DNA of 64,000 bases, taken from Nocardia harenae NBRC 108248 (GTDB lineage: Bacteria; Actinomycetota; Actinomycetes; Mycobacteriales; Mycobacteriaceae). The notes under the pieces are model-generated. The model ran no database searches and was not told where the DNA came from. It saw nothing but the letters and a program-made list of their open reading frames with translations. Location of the stretch: contig NZ_BDBH01000015.1 in the NCBI RefSeq assembly GCF_001612885.1, positions 1-64,000 on the forward strand, given 5' to 3'. The position numbers and the translations under genes were made by a program. This document shows positions 28,322 to 36,455 of this stretch, piece after piece; position 1 is the stretch's first letter, and each line of letters begins with the position of its first letter.

Positions 28322-29095
28322 ATGTGCGGACGATATGCGACCACGACCGATCCAGGGCGATTGGCAGCGGAGCTGGACGCCATCGATGAGGTCGAGGCGA
28401 CGGAGAGCACGCCCAACTACAACGTGGCCCCGACCACCCAGGTGCTCACGGTGGTGCGCAGGCACGACCACGAGCATCCGGACGACGACCCGCGGCTGCG
28501 GGTGCGCCGGATGCGCTGGGGGCTGATCCCGCTGTGGGCCAAGGCCGCCGAGCCCGGCGTCCCGGTCAAGGGAAAGCCGCTGTTCAACGCGCGGGCAGAC
28601 AAGGCCGCGACCACCCCGTCCTTCCGGGACGCGGTGCGGAAGCGGCGCTGCCTGGTGCCGATGGACGGCTGGTACGAGTGGCTGGTCGAGCCAGGCGCCG
28701 GGAAGGGCAAGGCCGCCAAGCAGCCGTACTTCATGGCGGCGGGCGATGGGGAGCGGCTGTACATGGCCGGGCTGTGGTCGGTCTGGCGCGACCGCGACGT
28801 GCCGGACTCCGCGCCGCTGCTCTCCTGCACCATCCTCACCACCGACGCGGTCGGCGAGCTGACGAAGATCCACGACCGGATGCCGCTGCCCATGCCGCGC
28901 GAGCACTGGGACGCCTGGCTGGACCCGGACCATCCGGCCCCGGCCGAGCTGCTGGCCACCCCGGACCCGGCCGTGGTCGCGGATATCGTGCCGCGCGCGG
29001 TGTCGCCGCTGGTGAACAGCGTGCGGAACAACGGGCCGGAGTTGCTCGCGCCGGTCGACCCGGGCGAGCTGCCCGAGCAGATCAGCCTGCTCTGA
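28322..29095 (+). CDS. SOS-response-associated peptidase (SRAP/HMCES/YedK family)
   Basis: A 257-aa protein that shields abasic sites in single-stranded DNA by forming a thiazolidine crosslink through its N-terminal cysteine. The start is set at ATG 28322 because Cys2 (M-C-G-R-Y) must be exposed after Met removal; the longer frame from 28271 would bury it. Other active-site residues are visible: Asn in LFNARADKA, Glu in DGWYEW and His in KIHDRMPLPM. In M. tuberculosis the orthologue (Rv3226c) also neighbours aroA. Confidence 0.93.
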   Translation: MCGRYATTTDPGRLAAELDAIDEVEATESTPNYNVAPTTQVLTVVRRHDHEHPDDDPRLRVRRMRWGLIPLWAKAAEPGVPVKGKPLFNARADKAATTPSFRDAVRKRRCLVPMDGWYEWLVEPGAGKGKAAKQPYFMAAGDGERLYMAGLWSVWRDRDVPDSAPLLSCTILTTDAVGELTKIHDRMPLPMPREHWDAWLDPDHPAPAELLATPDPAVVADIVPRAVSPLVNSVRNNGPELLAPVDPGELPEQISLL

Positions 29096-29098
29096 CAC

Positions 29099-29374
29099 TC
29101 AGAGCGGGCACTGCACCGCCGGGGTGGCCACGGCGAGCCCGCACTTGGCGGCGTCGGCGAGCAGGTCGATGATCTCGGCGGCGAGGTTGCCGCCGTACTC
29201 CGCCGCGCGGTCACCGGGGTCGGCGCCGCGGTTCGGGGCGTCGTCGGCGCCCTGCCCGTCGAACGGGAAGTCGGCCACCGGCGCCGCCGCGGGCGCGGCG
29301 GTGGCCTGGGCGCCCGCCATCCCGGTCAGCGCGGCGGCGGTGCACAGGGCGGCGAGCAGGCGGGACGCGGACAT
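29099..29374 (-). CDS. Small secreted protein of unknown function
   Basis: A 91-aa protein with a clear signal peptide (LLAALCTAAALTGMAGAQATA) and a mature part of about 65 residues with two cysteines (AAKCGLA and VQCPL) that could form a disulfide. The mature region is acidic. It resembles the many small exported proteins of nocardiae, and no family is recognised. It converges on the SRAP gene with a 3-bp gap. Confidence 0.65.
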   Translation of the reverse strand: MSASRLLAALCTAAALTGMAGAQATAAPAAAPVADFPFDGQGADDAPNRGADPGDRAAEYGGNLAAEIIDLLADAAKCGLAVATPAVQCPL

Positions 29375-29579
29375 TCGACATCACTCCTCGGTTCGGCGCG
29401 GACGCGGTGATACGCATCACGTATACCCCGAGCGTGGAACTGGAATCGCGGCGGGCGGCGCAGCTTCGGGGCCGTCCGGCACGATCTCGCAGACGGGCTG
29501 CCGGATCCGCCTCGCGCGCGGGGGCGGGGGCGGTACTCACCGGCTGCGGATCGCGCCGGACCCGTGCGCGCGGCGTCGC

Positions 29580-30071
29580 TCAGGCGGCGATCGCCGCGGT
29601 CCGGGCGGAGGTGAGCCGGACCAGGTCGGCGGGGGCGAGCTCGATCTCCAGCCCGCGCCTGCCCGCGCTGCACAGCACGCGATCCCAGCCGAGCGCTGTC
29701 TCGTCGATCACCGTCGGCAGCCGCTTGCGCTGCCCGAGCGGGGAGATGCCGCCGAGTACGTAGCCGGTGCTGCGCTGCGCGGCCGCGGGCTCCGCCATGA
29801 CCGCCTTGGCCGCGCCGAGCGCCGCGGCCGCCGCCTTGAGCGCGAGCGAGCGCGGCACCGGGACGACGGCTACCGCGAGCCCGCCGGTGTTCAGGCTGAT
29901 CACCAGGGTCTTGAAGACCTGCGCGCCGACGATGCCGAGCTCGTGGGCGAGCGCGTCGACCGCCTCGGTGCCGTACGAATCCGAGCGCGGATCGTGGCCG
30001 TAGGCGTGCACGCGGTGCGCGACGCGCGCGGCGGTCAGTGCCTTGATCGCGGGGGTGGAGGCTCCGGCCAT
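29580..30071 (-). CDS. ybaK: YbaK/EbsC-type Cys-tRNA(Pro) deacylase
   Basis: A 163-aa trans-editing enzyme that hydrolyses mischarged Cys-tRNA(Pro). The fold signature is visible: the catalytic Lys in QVFKTLVI (near residue 48) and the C-terminal GGISPLGQRKRLPTVID. The ATG at 30071 (MAGASTPAIKALTAARV) matches the family start. It is divergent from sigH and the two share a 79-bp region, so the SigH-type promoter at 30087-30114 sits just outside it. Confidence 0.9.
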   Translation of the reverse strand: MAGASTPAIKALTAARVAHRVHAYGHDPRSDSYGTEAVDALAHELGIVGAQVFKTLVISLNTGGLAVAVVPVPRSLALKAAAAALGAAKAVMAEPAAAQRSTGYVLGGISPLGQRKRLPTVIDETALGWDRVLCSAGRRGLEIELAPADLVRLTSARTAAIAA

Positions 30072-30086
30072 GTGCGCAACGGTAGC

Positions 30087-30114
30087 GGGAACACCGCGCA
30101 CCGCTCGCGGCGTT
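30087..30114 (+). promoter_or_regulatory. SigH/SigR-type promoter of sigH
   Basis: GGGAACA (30087-30093), a 17-nt spacer and CGTT (30111-30114) match the published SigH/SigR consensus (GGGAAY, about 17 nt, CGTT). It points to sigH and lies 37 nt before the first GTG, fitting positive autoregulation as known for sigH and sigR. Confidence 0.75.
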
Positions 30115-30150
30115 GCACGCCGTGAGAGCGAACCAACCGAAGGAGGAGTG

Positions 30151-30915
30151 GTGCCCGTTCTGGTCGAGGAACGCCCGGCGTGGGCCGCGGCTTCGCCGAA
30201 TGACCTGCGGTTCCCGGTCGCCTCGGACCTGCCGGTAGATTTGGCTGGTACGGCGACCGAAGGGACTCGTGTGACGAGCGACGATGACACCGGAGCCGGC
30301 CCCGCGGACGACAGCGGCGCCGGGCAGGAGAGCGACGAGGCGCGGTCCGAGCGGTTCGAGCGCGACGCCCTGCCGCTGCTGGACCAGCTCTACGGCGCGG
30401 CGCTGCGGATGACCAGGAACCCGGCCGACGCCGAGGATCTGGTGCAGGAGACCTACGTCAAGGCGTTCCAGGGCTTCAAGTCCTTCAAGGAGGGCACCAA
30501 CCTGCGTGCCTGGCTCTACCGCATCCTGACGAACACCTACATCAACTCCTACCGCAAGAAGCAGCGGCAGCCCGCGCAGTACCCCACCGACGAGATTACC
30601 GACTGGCAGCTCGCGGCGACGGCCGAGCACACCTCGACCGGGCTCCGCTCGGCGGAGGTGGAGGCGCTGGACGCGCTGCCGGACGACGACATCAAGGCGG
30701 CACTGCAGGAACTCCCCGAGGAGTTCCGGATGGCGGTGTACTACGCCGACGTGGAGGGCTTCCCGTACAAGGAGATCGCCGAGATCATGGGCACTCCGAT
30801 CGGTACGGTGATGTCCCGGCTGCACCGCGGGCGGAAGCAGCTCAAGGGGTTGCTCGCCGACGTGGCGCGCGAGCGGGGGTTCAACCGGGCGGATCGGCAG
30901 GAGGTCAGGCAGTGA
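30151..30915 (+). CDS. sigH: RNA polymerase sigma factor SigH (SigR-like ECF), two possible starts
   Basis: ECF sigma factor for thiol-oxidative and heat stress. Region 2 (FERDALPLLDQLYGAALRMT, then the ADAEDLVQETYVKAF motif) and region 4 (YADVEGFPYKEIAEIMG, GTVMSRLHRGRKQLK) are nearly identical in style to mycobacterial SigH. GTG 30151 follows a strong AAGGAGGAG and gives 254 aa; GTG 30271, with GAAGGGA upstream, gives the standard 214 aa. S. coelicolor SigR likewise has a long, unstable isoform made from its autoregulated promoter. The stop overlaps the anti-sigma start (GTGA). Confidence 0.95.
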   Translation: MPVLVEERPAWAAASPNDLRFPVASDLPVDLAGTATEGTRVTSDDDTGAGPADDSGAGQESDEARSERFERDALPLLDQLYGAALRMTRNPADAEDLVQETYVKAFQGFKSFKEGTNLRAWLYRILTNTYINSYRKKQRQPAQYPTDEITDWQLAATAEHTSTGLRSAEVEALDALPDDDIKAALQELPEEFRMAVYYADVEGFPYKEIAEIMGTPIGTVMSRLHRGRKQLKGLLADVARERGFNRADRQEVRQ

Positions 30916-31214
30916 GCGAGCTGGACGAGGGCACGCCCGAACCCGACCTGGAGCTGGACTGCACCGCGGTCCTCACCGACGTCTGGCTCATGCTCGACGG
31001 CGAGTGCGACGACGCCACCAGGGCCAGGCTGCAGCACCACATGGAGCACTGCTCGCCGTGCATCGAGGCGTACGGCATCGAGGAGAAGATCAAGAGCCTG
31101 CTCAGCCGCAAGTGCGGCGGCGACCGGGCGCCCGAGTCGCTGCGCGACCGGTTGACGCTGGAGATCAGGCGATCGGTCACGATCACCCGGATCGAGAGCA
31201 CCGACCAGGGCTGA
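30912..31214 (+). CDS. rshA: Zinc-containing anti-sigma factor RshA (RsrA family)
   Basis: A 100-aa redox-sensitive anti-sigma factor that holds SigH under reducing conditions. The zinc motif HxxxCxxC is present as HMEHCSPC near residue 45, with a further Cys near residue 17 (LDCTAVL) and in SRKCGGD. Oxidation of these thiols releases the sigma factor in the characterised homologues. GTG 30912 overlaps the sigH stop by 4 nt, giving coupled synthesis. Confidence 0.93.
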   Translation: MSELDEGTPEPDLELDCTAVLTDVWLMLDGECDDATRARLQHHMEHCSPCIEAYGIEEKIKSLLSRKCGGDRAPESLRDRLTLEIRRSVTITRIESTDQG

Positions 31215-31223
31215 CGACGAAAA

Positions 31224-31263
31224 CGAGCGGCACGCGTCCTCCGGTGGAGGAGCGTGCCGCTCG
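31224..31263. terminator. Bidirectional terminator between rshA and the bL37 gene
   Basis: A 12-bp perfect outer stem (CGAGCGGCACGC with complement) encloses an inner TCCTCC/GGAGGA stem with loop GGT. It sits between convergent genes and can serve both. Confidence 0.75.
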
Positions 31264-31280
31264 TGCGTTCGGGCCGCGAT

Positions 31281-31355
31281 TCAGGAATTGGGCCGCTTGC
31301 CGTGATTGGCCGCGTTTCCCTTGCGGCTGCGCTTCTTACGTCCGCGCTTACCCAT
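31281..31355 (-). CDS. 50S ribosomal protein bL37
   Basis: A 24-codon gene encoding a very basic peptide: MGKRGRKKRSRKG then NAANHGKRPNS. It matches the 24-residue actinobacterial large-subunit protein bL37 found by structure in the M. smegmatis ribosome. The ATG at 31355 is preceded by AGAAGGGAGA, a strong ribosome-binding site. The gene lies convergent to rshA and divergent from the biotinyl-protein gene. It is too short for most gene finders and easily missed. Confidence 0.92.
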   Translation of the reverse strand: MGKRGRKKRSRKGNAANHGKRPNS

Positions 31356-31447
31356 AGGTAGTCTCCCTTCTGACTGGTTCACGGCCATTCTTCCACGTGT
31401 GGTTGGCTGTAACCGCAGCGGATGGGCCGATGCGAGGACGGGGTGTC

Positions 31448-31663
31448 ATGGCTGAGGAAGTGCGGGCGGAGATGGTCTCCACGGTGCTGACCGTCGAGGT
31501 CGCGGTGGGTGACACGGTGCGGACCGACCAGACCCTCGTGCTGCTGGAATCCATGAAGATGGAGATCCCGGTCATCACCGAGTCGGACGGCGAGGTCACC
31601 TCGATCGCGGTCGAGCCGGGCCAGGTCCTGCAGCAGGGCGATCTGATCGCCGTCATCTCCTGA
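31448..31663 (+). CDS. Biotinylated single-domain carrier protein (TB7.3-like)
   Basis: A 71-aa biotinyl/lipoyl-attachment domain with the modification motif E-S-M-K-M-E, Lys near residue 37. It is the same length as Rv3221c, which occupies this place between rshA and pdtaS in M. tuberculosis. It has no attached carboxylase, so it is a free-standing carrier whose partner enzyme is unknown. ATG 31448 is followed 12 nt after the stop by pdtaS, suggesting an operon. Confidence 0.92.
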   Translation: MAEEVRAEMVSTVLTVEVAVGDTVRTDQTLVLLESMKMEIPVITESDGEVTSIAVEPGQVLQQGDLIAVIS

Positions 31664-31675
31664 TCCGGGGCATTC

Positions 31676-33190
31676 GTGGCCACCCTGAGCGAGCTGCTCG
31701 CGGAACATACCGACCTCCCCGGCCTCGCCGTCGACCACCTGCAGCGGGTGGTGGGCGACTGGCAGCTGCTGGCCGACCTCTCCTTCGCCGACCTGCTGCT
31801 CTGGGTGGGCTCCGGGCTGATCGACGACGGCGCCGACATCGTCTGCGTGGCCCAGTGCCGCCCGACCACCGCGCCCACCGTGCACCTGGAGGACCGGGTC
31901 GGCACCGCCGCCTCCAGGGACGAGCACGCCCAGGTCTTCGAGGCGCTCGGCACCGGGCGGATCGTCCGGGCGGACTCCGAGGTGGAGGCGCAGGGCGTCT
32001 ACCACCCGCATCCCACGCACGCGGTACGCGAGGCCATCCCGGTGCGCTGCGGCGAGGACGTGATCGCGGTGCTCAGCCGGGACACCGACCAGCAGCGCTC
32101 GCGGGCCCGCAGCGCGCTGGAGACCGCCTACGTGGCCTGCTCCGACGACCTCTGCCAGATGATCGCCGACGGCACCTTCCCGACCCCGGAGGACCGCGCG
32201 GCCACCCACTCCAGTCCGCGCGCGGGCGACGGCTTCATCCGGCTGGACACCGACGGCATCGTGGTCTATGCCAGCCCGAACGCGCTCTCCGCCTACCACC
32301 GGATGGGGCTGCAGAGCGACCTGGCCGGGCAGGACCTCGCCATCACCACGCGCTCGCTGGTCACCGACCCGTTCGACGCGCAGGAGGTGGTCGGCGACAT
32401 CCAGGCCGCGCTGGCCGGGCGCACCGGGCGGCGGATGGAGGTGGAGGCGCGCGGCGCGACCGTGCTGCTGCGCACCCTGGTGCTGCGCCCGCACGGCGAG
32501 CTGGCCGGCGCCGCGGTGCTGGTGCGCGACGTCACCGAGGTCAAGCGCAGGGACCGCGCGCTGCTCAGCAAGGACGCCACCATCCGGGAGATCCACCACC
32601 GGGTGAAGAACAACCTGCAGACCGTGGCCGCGCTGCTGCGGCTGCAGGCCCGCCGCACCGAGAACTCCGAGGCGCAGGTGGCGCTCACCGAGTCGGTGCG
32701 CCGGGTGACCTCCATCGCCTCGGTGCACGAGATGCTCTCGATGTCGGTGGACGAGGAGGTCGACCTCGACGAGGTGGTGGACCGGCTGCTGCCGATCATG
32801 GCCGACGTGGCCACCGTGCACACCGCGCGGATCAAGGTGCGGCGCGTCGGCTCGCTCGGCGTCTTCTCCGCCGAGCGGGCGACGCCGCTGGTCATGGTGC
32901 TGACCGAGCTGGTGCAGAACGCCATCGAGCACGCCTTCGACGCAGGCGAGAACGGCACCGTCACCATTCGCTCGGAGCGCTCGGCGCGCTGGCTGGACGT
33001 GATCATCAGCGACGACGGCCGCGGCCTTCCCCCCGGCTTCAGCCTGGAGTCGTCGGACCGGCTCGGGCTGCAGATCGTGCGCACCCTGGTCACCGCCGAG
33101 CTCGGCGGTTCGATCGGGCTGCACCCCGGCGCCGATATCGGCACCGACGCGGTGCTCCGGGTGCCGCTCGGCAGGCGTCCCGGCCGCTAG
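31676..33190 (+). CDS. pdtaS: Sensor histidine kinase PdtaS
   Basis: A 504-aa soluble sensor kinase. Order: N-terminal GAF-like domain (about 1-145), PAS domain (about 175-290, DGFIRLDTDGIVVYASPNAL), and a HisKA_2-type kinase with the phospho-acceptor His in REIHHRVKNNLQTVAALLRL and an ATPase domain (ELVQNAIEHAFD, ISDDGRGLPPGF). In M. tuberculosis PdtaS phosphorylates the ANTAR antiterminator PdtaR, which is encoded elsewhere. The GTG at 31676 overlaps no other gene. No membrane helices. Confidence 0.94.
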   Translation: MATLSELLAEHTDLPGLAVDHLQRVVGDWQLLADLSFADLLLWVGSGLIDDGADIVCVAQCRPTTAPTVHLEDRVGTAASRDEHAQVFEALGTGRIVRADSEVEAQGVYHPHPTHAVREAIPVRCGEDVIAVLSRDTDQQRSRARSALETAYVACSDDLCQMIADGTFPTPEDRAATHSSPRAGDGFIRLDTDGIVVYASPNALSAYHRMGLQSDLAGQDLAITTRSLVTDPFDAQEVVGDIQAALAGRTGRRMEVEARGATVLLRTLVLRPHGELAGAAVLVRDVTEVKRRDRALLSKDATIREIHHRVKNNLQTVAALLRLQARRTENSEAQVALTESVRRVTSIASVHEMLSMSVDEEVDLDEVVDRLLPIMADVATVHTARIKVRRVGSLGVFSAERATPLVMVLTELVQNAIEHAFDAGENGTVTIRSERSARWLDVIISDDGRGLPPGFSLESSDRLGLQIVRTLVTAELGGSIGLHPGADIGTDAVLRVPLGRRPGR

Positions 33191-33214
33191 GAAAACAGCC
33201 CCGGGAAGCAAAGA

Positions 33215-33239
33215 AGCCCGGCACCACGGGGGTGCCGGG
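33215..33239. terminator. Hairpin between convergent pdtaS and whiB1
   Basis: A perfect 10-bp stem GCCCGGCACC with its complement around the loop ACGGG lies in the 103-bp gap between the two convergent genes. Confidence 0.7.
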
Positions 33240-33293
33240 CCGGGTGGCATCCACCGGGCCGGGCTGGGCTCGGGTTCAGCCGGTCGTCGAAAA

Positions 33294-33548
33294 CTAGACG
33301 ACGGTGCGGGTGCGGGTGCGGGCGTTGCGACGCTTCAGCGCCCGGCGCTCGTCCTCGCTCATACCACCCCACACGCCGGCGTCCTGCCCGGACTTCAGGG
33401 CCCAGGAGAGGCAGTCGGCAGTGACAGGGCAGCGAGCGCAGACCAGCTTGGCATCAGCAATCTGCGCGAGCGCAGGACCACTGTTACCCACCGGGAAGAA
33501 CAGTTCGGGGTCCTCGTCGCGACAGATGGCATTGTGGCGCCAGTCCAT
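33294..33548 (-). CDS. whiB1: WhiB1, NO-responsive iron-sulfur transcription factor
   Basis: An 84-aa WhiB-family regulator carrying an oxygen-tolerant, NO-sensitive [4Fe-4S] cluster. The four cysteine ligands are visible (AICRDED near residue 9; VCARCPVTADC at about 37, 40 and 46), followed by the GVWGG turn and a basic DNA-binding tail (RALKRRNARTRTRT). In M. tuberculosis it is essential and binds SigA. The ATG at 33548 follows AGGAG. A CRP-type site lies 93 bp upstream. Confidence 0.96.
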   Translation of the reverse strand: MDWRHNAICRDEDPELFFPVGNSGPALAQIADAKLVCARCPVTADCLSWALKSGQDAGVWGGMSEDERRALKRRNARTRTRTVV

Positions 33549-33640
33549 TCCTCTGCTCCTTGTCTGGGCGCCCCGAAAGACGCTTTGCTTTGTTGGTGAT
33601 CAGTTCACTTGTGCGTATCGAATGTTTCCGCACGGTTGCT

Positions 33641-33656
33641 TGTGAATGCTTTCACG
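33641..33656. promoter_or_regulatory. CRP/GlxR-type operator upstream of whiB1
   Basis: TGTGAATGCTTTCACG matches the CRP consensus TGTGA-n6-TCACA in nine of ten defined positions. It lies 93 bp before the whiB1 ATG, next to a TTGACA element at 33673-33668 (minus strand). CRP control of whiB1 is established in M. tuberculosis. Confidence 0.75.
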
Positions 33657-33794
33657 AACACCGTAGATGTCAATAGGTCTGCGGTGCACCGTGTGGAAGC
33701 TCACGCTGCGAAGGAACCCCTCGGGGATCCTGCTCGGTCCTTTGTACTCGCTATACCCGGTTCGTGCAGCCCAACCATGCGGGTTTGGCCTGGA

Positions 33795-34748
33795 TCACAC
33801 CCCGGGCGGCGGGGGCGGGGCGATGACGCCGAGCATGTCCGGCACCGCGGTGAACTCGACGGCGGTGCGCTCGCCGAGGTAGTCGCCATCGATTTGCAGC
33901 CCGATCGGCGCGTGCGCCTCGACCCGGACCGACTTCACGTCGTCGTCCCGGAAAAGGTTGCGTGACTTGGGGTTTCCCCCCGGCCTGAGGAGCTGCGCGG
34001 CGAGCAGGATGGTGGGTGCGACGGCGGTGGTGCGGACCGCGAAGAGCCCGAGCCCGGTCTCGAACCTGGTGCCGGGGTTGGTGTGCACCGGCGTGCTCTC
34101 CAGATAGGTCCACGGTGTGGTGTTGGTGACGAAGGCGTAATGCACATCATCAATGGGGGCATGGCCGGGGATGTGCAGCCGGACCTTCGGTTCCCGGCGC
34201 TTCGCTCGGAAGAACTCGCGGATGGTGGTGCGGACGTACCGCGCCGGGGTCGCGGCCTTGCCCCTGGCCCGGCTCGCGTCGATGGCCGCGCAGACCTCGG
34301 CGTCCAGCCCGACCCCGGCGGAGAAGGTGAACCAGCGGTCCTCGGCGAGGCCGAGCCCGATCCGGCGGTCGGAGCCGGTGCCGAGCAGCCCGATGAGCTG
34401 GTTGGTCGCGGTCACCGGGTCCGGCGAGATGCCGAGTGCGCGGGCGAAGACATTGGCCGAGCCGCCCGGGATCACGCCGAGCCGGGGCAGCCAGGCCTGG
34501 CCGTCGTCCACCGCGGGTAGCGGCAGGAAGCCGTTGATCGTCTCGTTGACGGTGCCGTCGCCACCGTGCACCACGATCAGGTCCATCTCGTTCGTCGACG
34601 CCCACTGCGCCAGCTCGGCCGCGTGGCCGCGGTGCTGGGTGTGCGCGACGGTCAGCTGGGTCCGGCTCTCCAGTGCGTGCGCCAGCAGATCGCGGGTCGC
34701 GGCGGTGGTGGAGGTGGCGTTGGGGTTGACGATGAGCAGCGTCCGCAC
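33795..34748 (-). CDS. Diacylglycerol-kinase-family lipid kinase
   Basis: A 317-aa protein with the DAGK catalytic fold: N-terminal LLIVNPNATS, the nucleotide-binding loop VVHGGDGTVNETINGF (near residue 60), and LGVIPGGSANVFARALG (near 95). Such enzymes phosphorylate diacylglycerol, sphingoid bases or related lipids; the substrate here is unknown. In M. tuberculosis a homologue (Rv3218) also lies beside whiB1. No membrane helices, so it is cytosolic or peripheral. Confidence 0.9.
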   Translation of the reverse strand: MRTLLIVNPNATSTTAATRDLLAHALESRTQLTVAHTQHRGHAAELAQWASTNEMDLIVVHGGDGTVNETINGFLPLPAVDDGQAWLPRLGVIPGGSANVFARALGISPDPVTATNQLIGLLGTGSDRRIGLGLAEDRWFTFSAGVGLDAEVCAAIDASRARGKAATPARYVRTTIREFFRAKRREPKVRLHIPGHAPIDDVHYAFVTNTTPWTYLESTPVHTNPGTRFETGLGLFAVRTTAVAPTILLAAQLLRPGGNPKSRNLFRDDDVKSVRVEAHAPIGLQIDGDYLGERTAVEFTAVPDMLGVIAPPPPPGV

Positions 34749-34811
34749 ACCGGAAGCCTAGTTGGCGGATCGCGCCAGTGCCGCCGGGGCGTCCCTCGCT
34801 AGGCTGGGCGG

Positions 34812-35252
34812 GTGGTCGACAGCGACGAGAACGAGCTCTCCGGGCAGGATGCGCGCGCCGCGACGCCGAACTCGGTGCGCGGGGCGGGAGCCCTGGTGGC
34901 GCTGGAGGGCGCGGTGGCGGTGGTGGTGGTCGTGGTGCTGGTCGTGCGCGGCCTGCGGGGTCACGATCAGAGCCAGGCCAGCGGGTACGGCACCGCCGCC
35001 TGGTTCGGCATCCTCGGCGGCGCGGTGCTCGCCGCCGGGATCGCGCTGCTGGCCGGGCAGCGCTGGGGCCGGGCCATCGCGGTGATCGCCCAGGTGTTGC
35101 TGCTCCCGGTGACCTGGTCGCTGCTCACCGACTCGCACCAGCCGTTCTACGGCGCGCTGCTCGGCGTGGTCGTGGTCGGCGCCCTGGTCCTGCTCTTCGC
35201 GCCGGGCACGAATCGCTGGATGGCGGCGGAGTACGGGGTCGAGGCGCCCTGA
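34812..35252 (+). CDS. Integral membrane protein, Rv3217c-like
   Basis: A 146-aa protein with four predicted membrane helices (about residues 24-46, 59-79, 85-103 and 110-130) after a hydrophilic leader. Sequence and position match the conserved membrane protein Rv3217c, which is of unknown function. GTG 34812 is the only plausible start. It converges with the GNAT gene. Confidence 0.82.
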   Translation: MVDSDENELSGQDARAATPNSVRGAGALVALEGAVAVVVVVVLVVRGLRGHDQSQASGYGTAAWFGILGGAVLAAGIALLAGQRWGRAIAVIAQVLLLPVTWSLLTDSHQPFYGALLGVVVVGALVLLFAPGTNRWMAAEYGVEAP

Positions 35253-35327
35253 GTCAGGCGCCGTCGCGCAGGCGCTCCCGCGGCGCGATGGCGGCGTCGG
35301 CGGGCAGCTCCGGCGGGCCGGGCCGCG

Positions 35328-35813
35328 TCAGCCCCTGTCCGCGTCGGCGGCCAGCTCGGTGAGGGCGGCGCCCGCCAGCCGGTAGCCGATCCAGTCGTCC
35401 TGGGGCACGGCGCCGAGAGCGCGGTAGAACTCCAGCGCGGGGGTGTTCCAGGTGAGCACCGACCAGGCCACCCGGCTGTAGCCCTTGTCCACCGCTTCGG
35501 CGGCGAGCGCGGCGAGCAGCGCCCTGCCGTGGCCGCTGCCGCGCGCCTCCGGGGTGACGTAGAGATCCTCCAGGTAGATGCCGTGCACACCGTCCCAGGT
35601 GGAGAAGTTCAGGAACCAGACGGCGCTGCCGACCACCCGGCCGTCCGGCTCCTCGGCCACGTGCGCGAAGAGCGCGGGGGCCGGGCCGAAGAGCGCGCCG
35701 TGCAGTTGCTCGACGGTGAGCCTGCACTCGGCGGCGGCCTTCTCGTACTCGGCGAGATCGTGCACGAGCCGGACGATGGCGGGGATGTCGGAGGGGACGG
35801 CGCGGCGGATCAC
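35328..35813 (-). CDS. GNAT-family N-acetyltransferase
   Basis: A 161-aa acetyltransferase of the diamine-acetyltransferase-like type. The acetyl-CoA loop is in LYVTPEARGSGHGRALLAAL (near residues 87-106), and the ASVLTWN-type motif AWSVLTWNTPALEFY is typical of spermidine/thialysine acetyltransferase relatives. GTG 35813 overlaps the stop of the upstream phosphatase gene (GTGA), so the pair forms an operon. The substrate is not evident. Confidence 0.9.
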   Translation of the reverse strand: MIRRAVPSDIPAIVRLVHDLAEYEKAAAECRLTVEQLHGALFGPAPALFAHVAEEPDGRVVGSAVWFLNFSTWDGVHGIYLEDLYVTPEARGSGHGRALLAALAAEAVDKGYSRVAWSVLTWNTPALEFYRALGAVPQDDWIGYRLAGAALTELAADADRG

Positions 35814-36442
35814 GCGGGGGCTCCTTCGGGTTCGGGGGTGCTGCCGACCAGGTTGTGCGCGAGCAGGGTGCGGACGTCGCGGTCGAAGCCGAGCACCGAG
35901 ACGCCGCCGGTCGCCATGGCGAAGCGGCGCCCCTCGACGATCGGGAACTCGTTCCAGCGCGCGATGAGAGCGCGGGAGAAGTGGCCGTGGCCGACCAGTA
36001 CCACGTCGCGCTCCGGCAGCACCGGAAGCGCCCTGGCCAGCACCGCGTCCGCCCGCGCGGTCACCCGCGCGGCCGATTCGCCGCCGGGGACGGCACCGGT
36101 CCAGATGGTCCAGTCCGGCACGGTCTGCCTGATCTCCTCGGTGGTGCGGCCCTCGTAGTCGCCGTAGTCCCACTCGGCGAGGTCGTCGTCCACGTCGTCC
36201 GGGGTGAGCCCGGCCAGCTCGGCGGTGTGGATCGCGCGCCGCCGCGGGCTGGTCAGGACGAGCGGGGTGCGCAGGGCGAGCCCGCCGAGCACCCGGCCCG
36301 CGGCCGCGGCCTGGTGCTCGCCGAGCGGGGTCAGCGGCAGGTCGGTGCGGCCGGTGTGTTTGTGCAGCGTCGACCACGGGGTCTCGCCGTGCCGGAGCAG
36401 TACGAGCCTGGCCTCGTCGAGTGCGGACATGGCTCCCATCAT
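35810..36442 (-). CDS. Histidine-phosphatase (phosphoglycerate-mutase-like acid phosphatase)
   Basis: A 210-aa member of the histidine phosphatase superfamily with the catalytic RHGET (LVLLRHGETPW near residue 15) and the second His in VLVGHGHFSRALI. It resembles Rv3214 (Gpm2), which was shown to be an acid phosphatase rather than a mutase. ATG 36442 follows GGGGGGA; ATG 36430 (MSALDEARL) is an alternative. It is coupled to the downstream GNAT gene by a 4-nt overlap. Confidence 0.88.
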   Translation of the reverse strand: MMGAMSALDEARLVLLRHGETPWSTLHKHTGRTDLPLTPLGEHQAAAAGRVLGGLALRTPLVLTSPRRRAIHTAELAGLTPDDVDDDLAEWDYGDYEGRTTEEIRQTVPDWTIWTGAVPGGESAARVTARADAVLARALPVLPERDVVLVGHGHFSRALIARWNEFPIVEGRRFAMATGGVSVLGFDRDVRTLLAHNLVGSTPEPEGAPA

Positions 36443-36455
36443 GTCCCCCCGGTGC

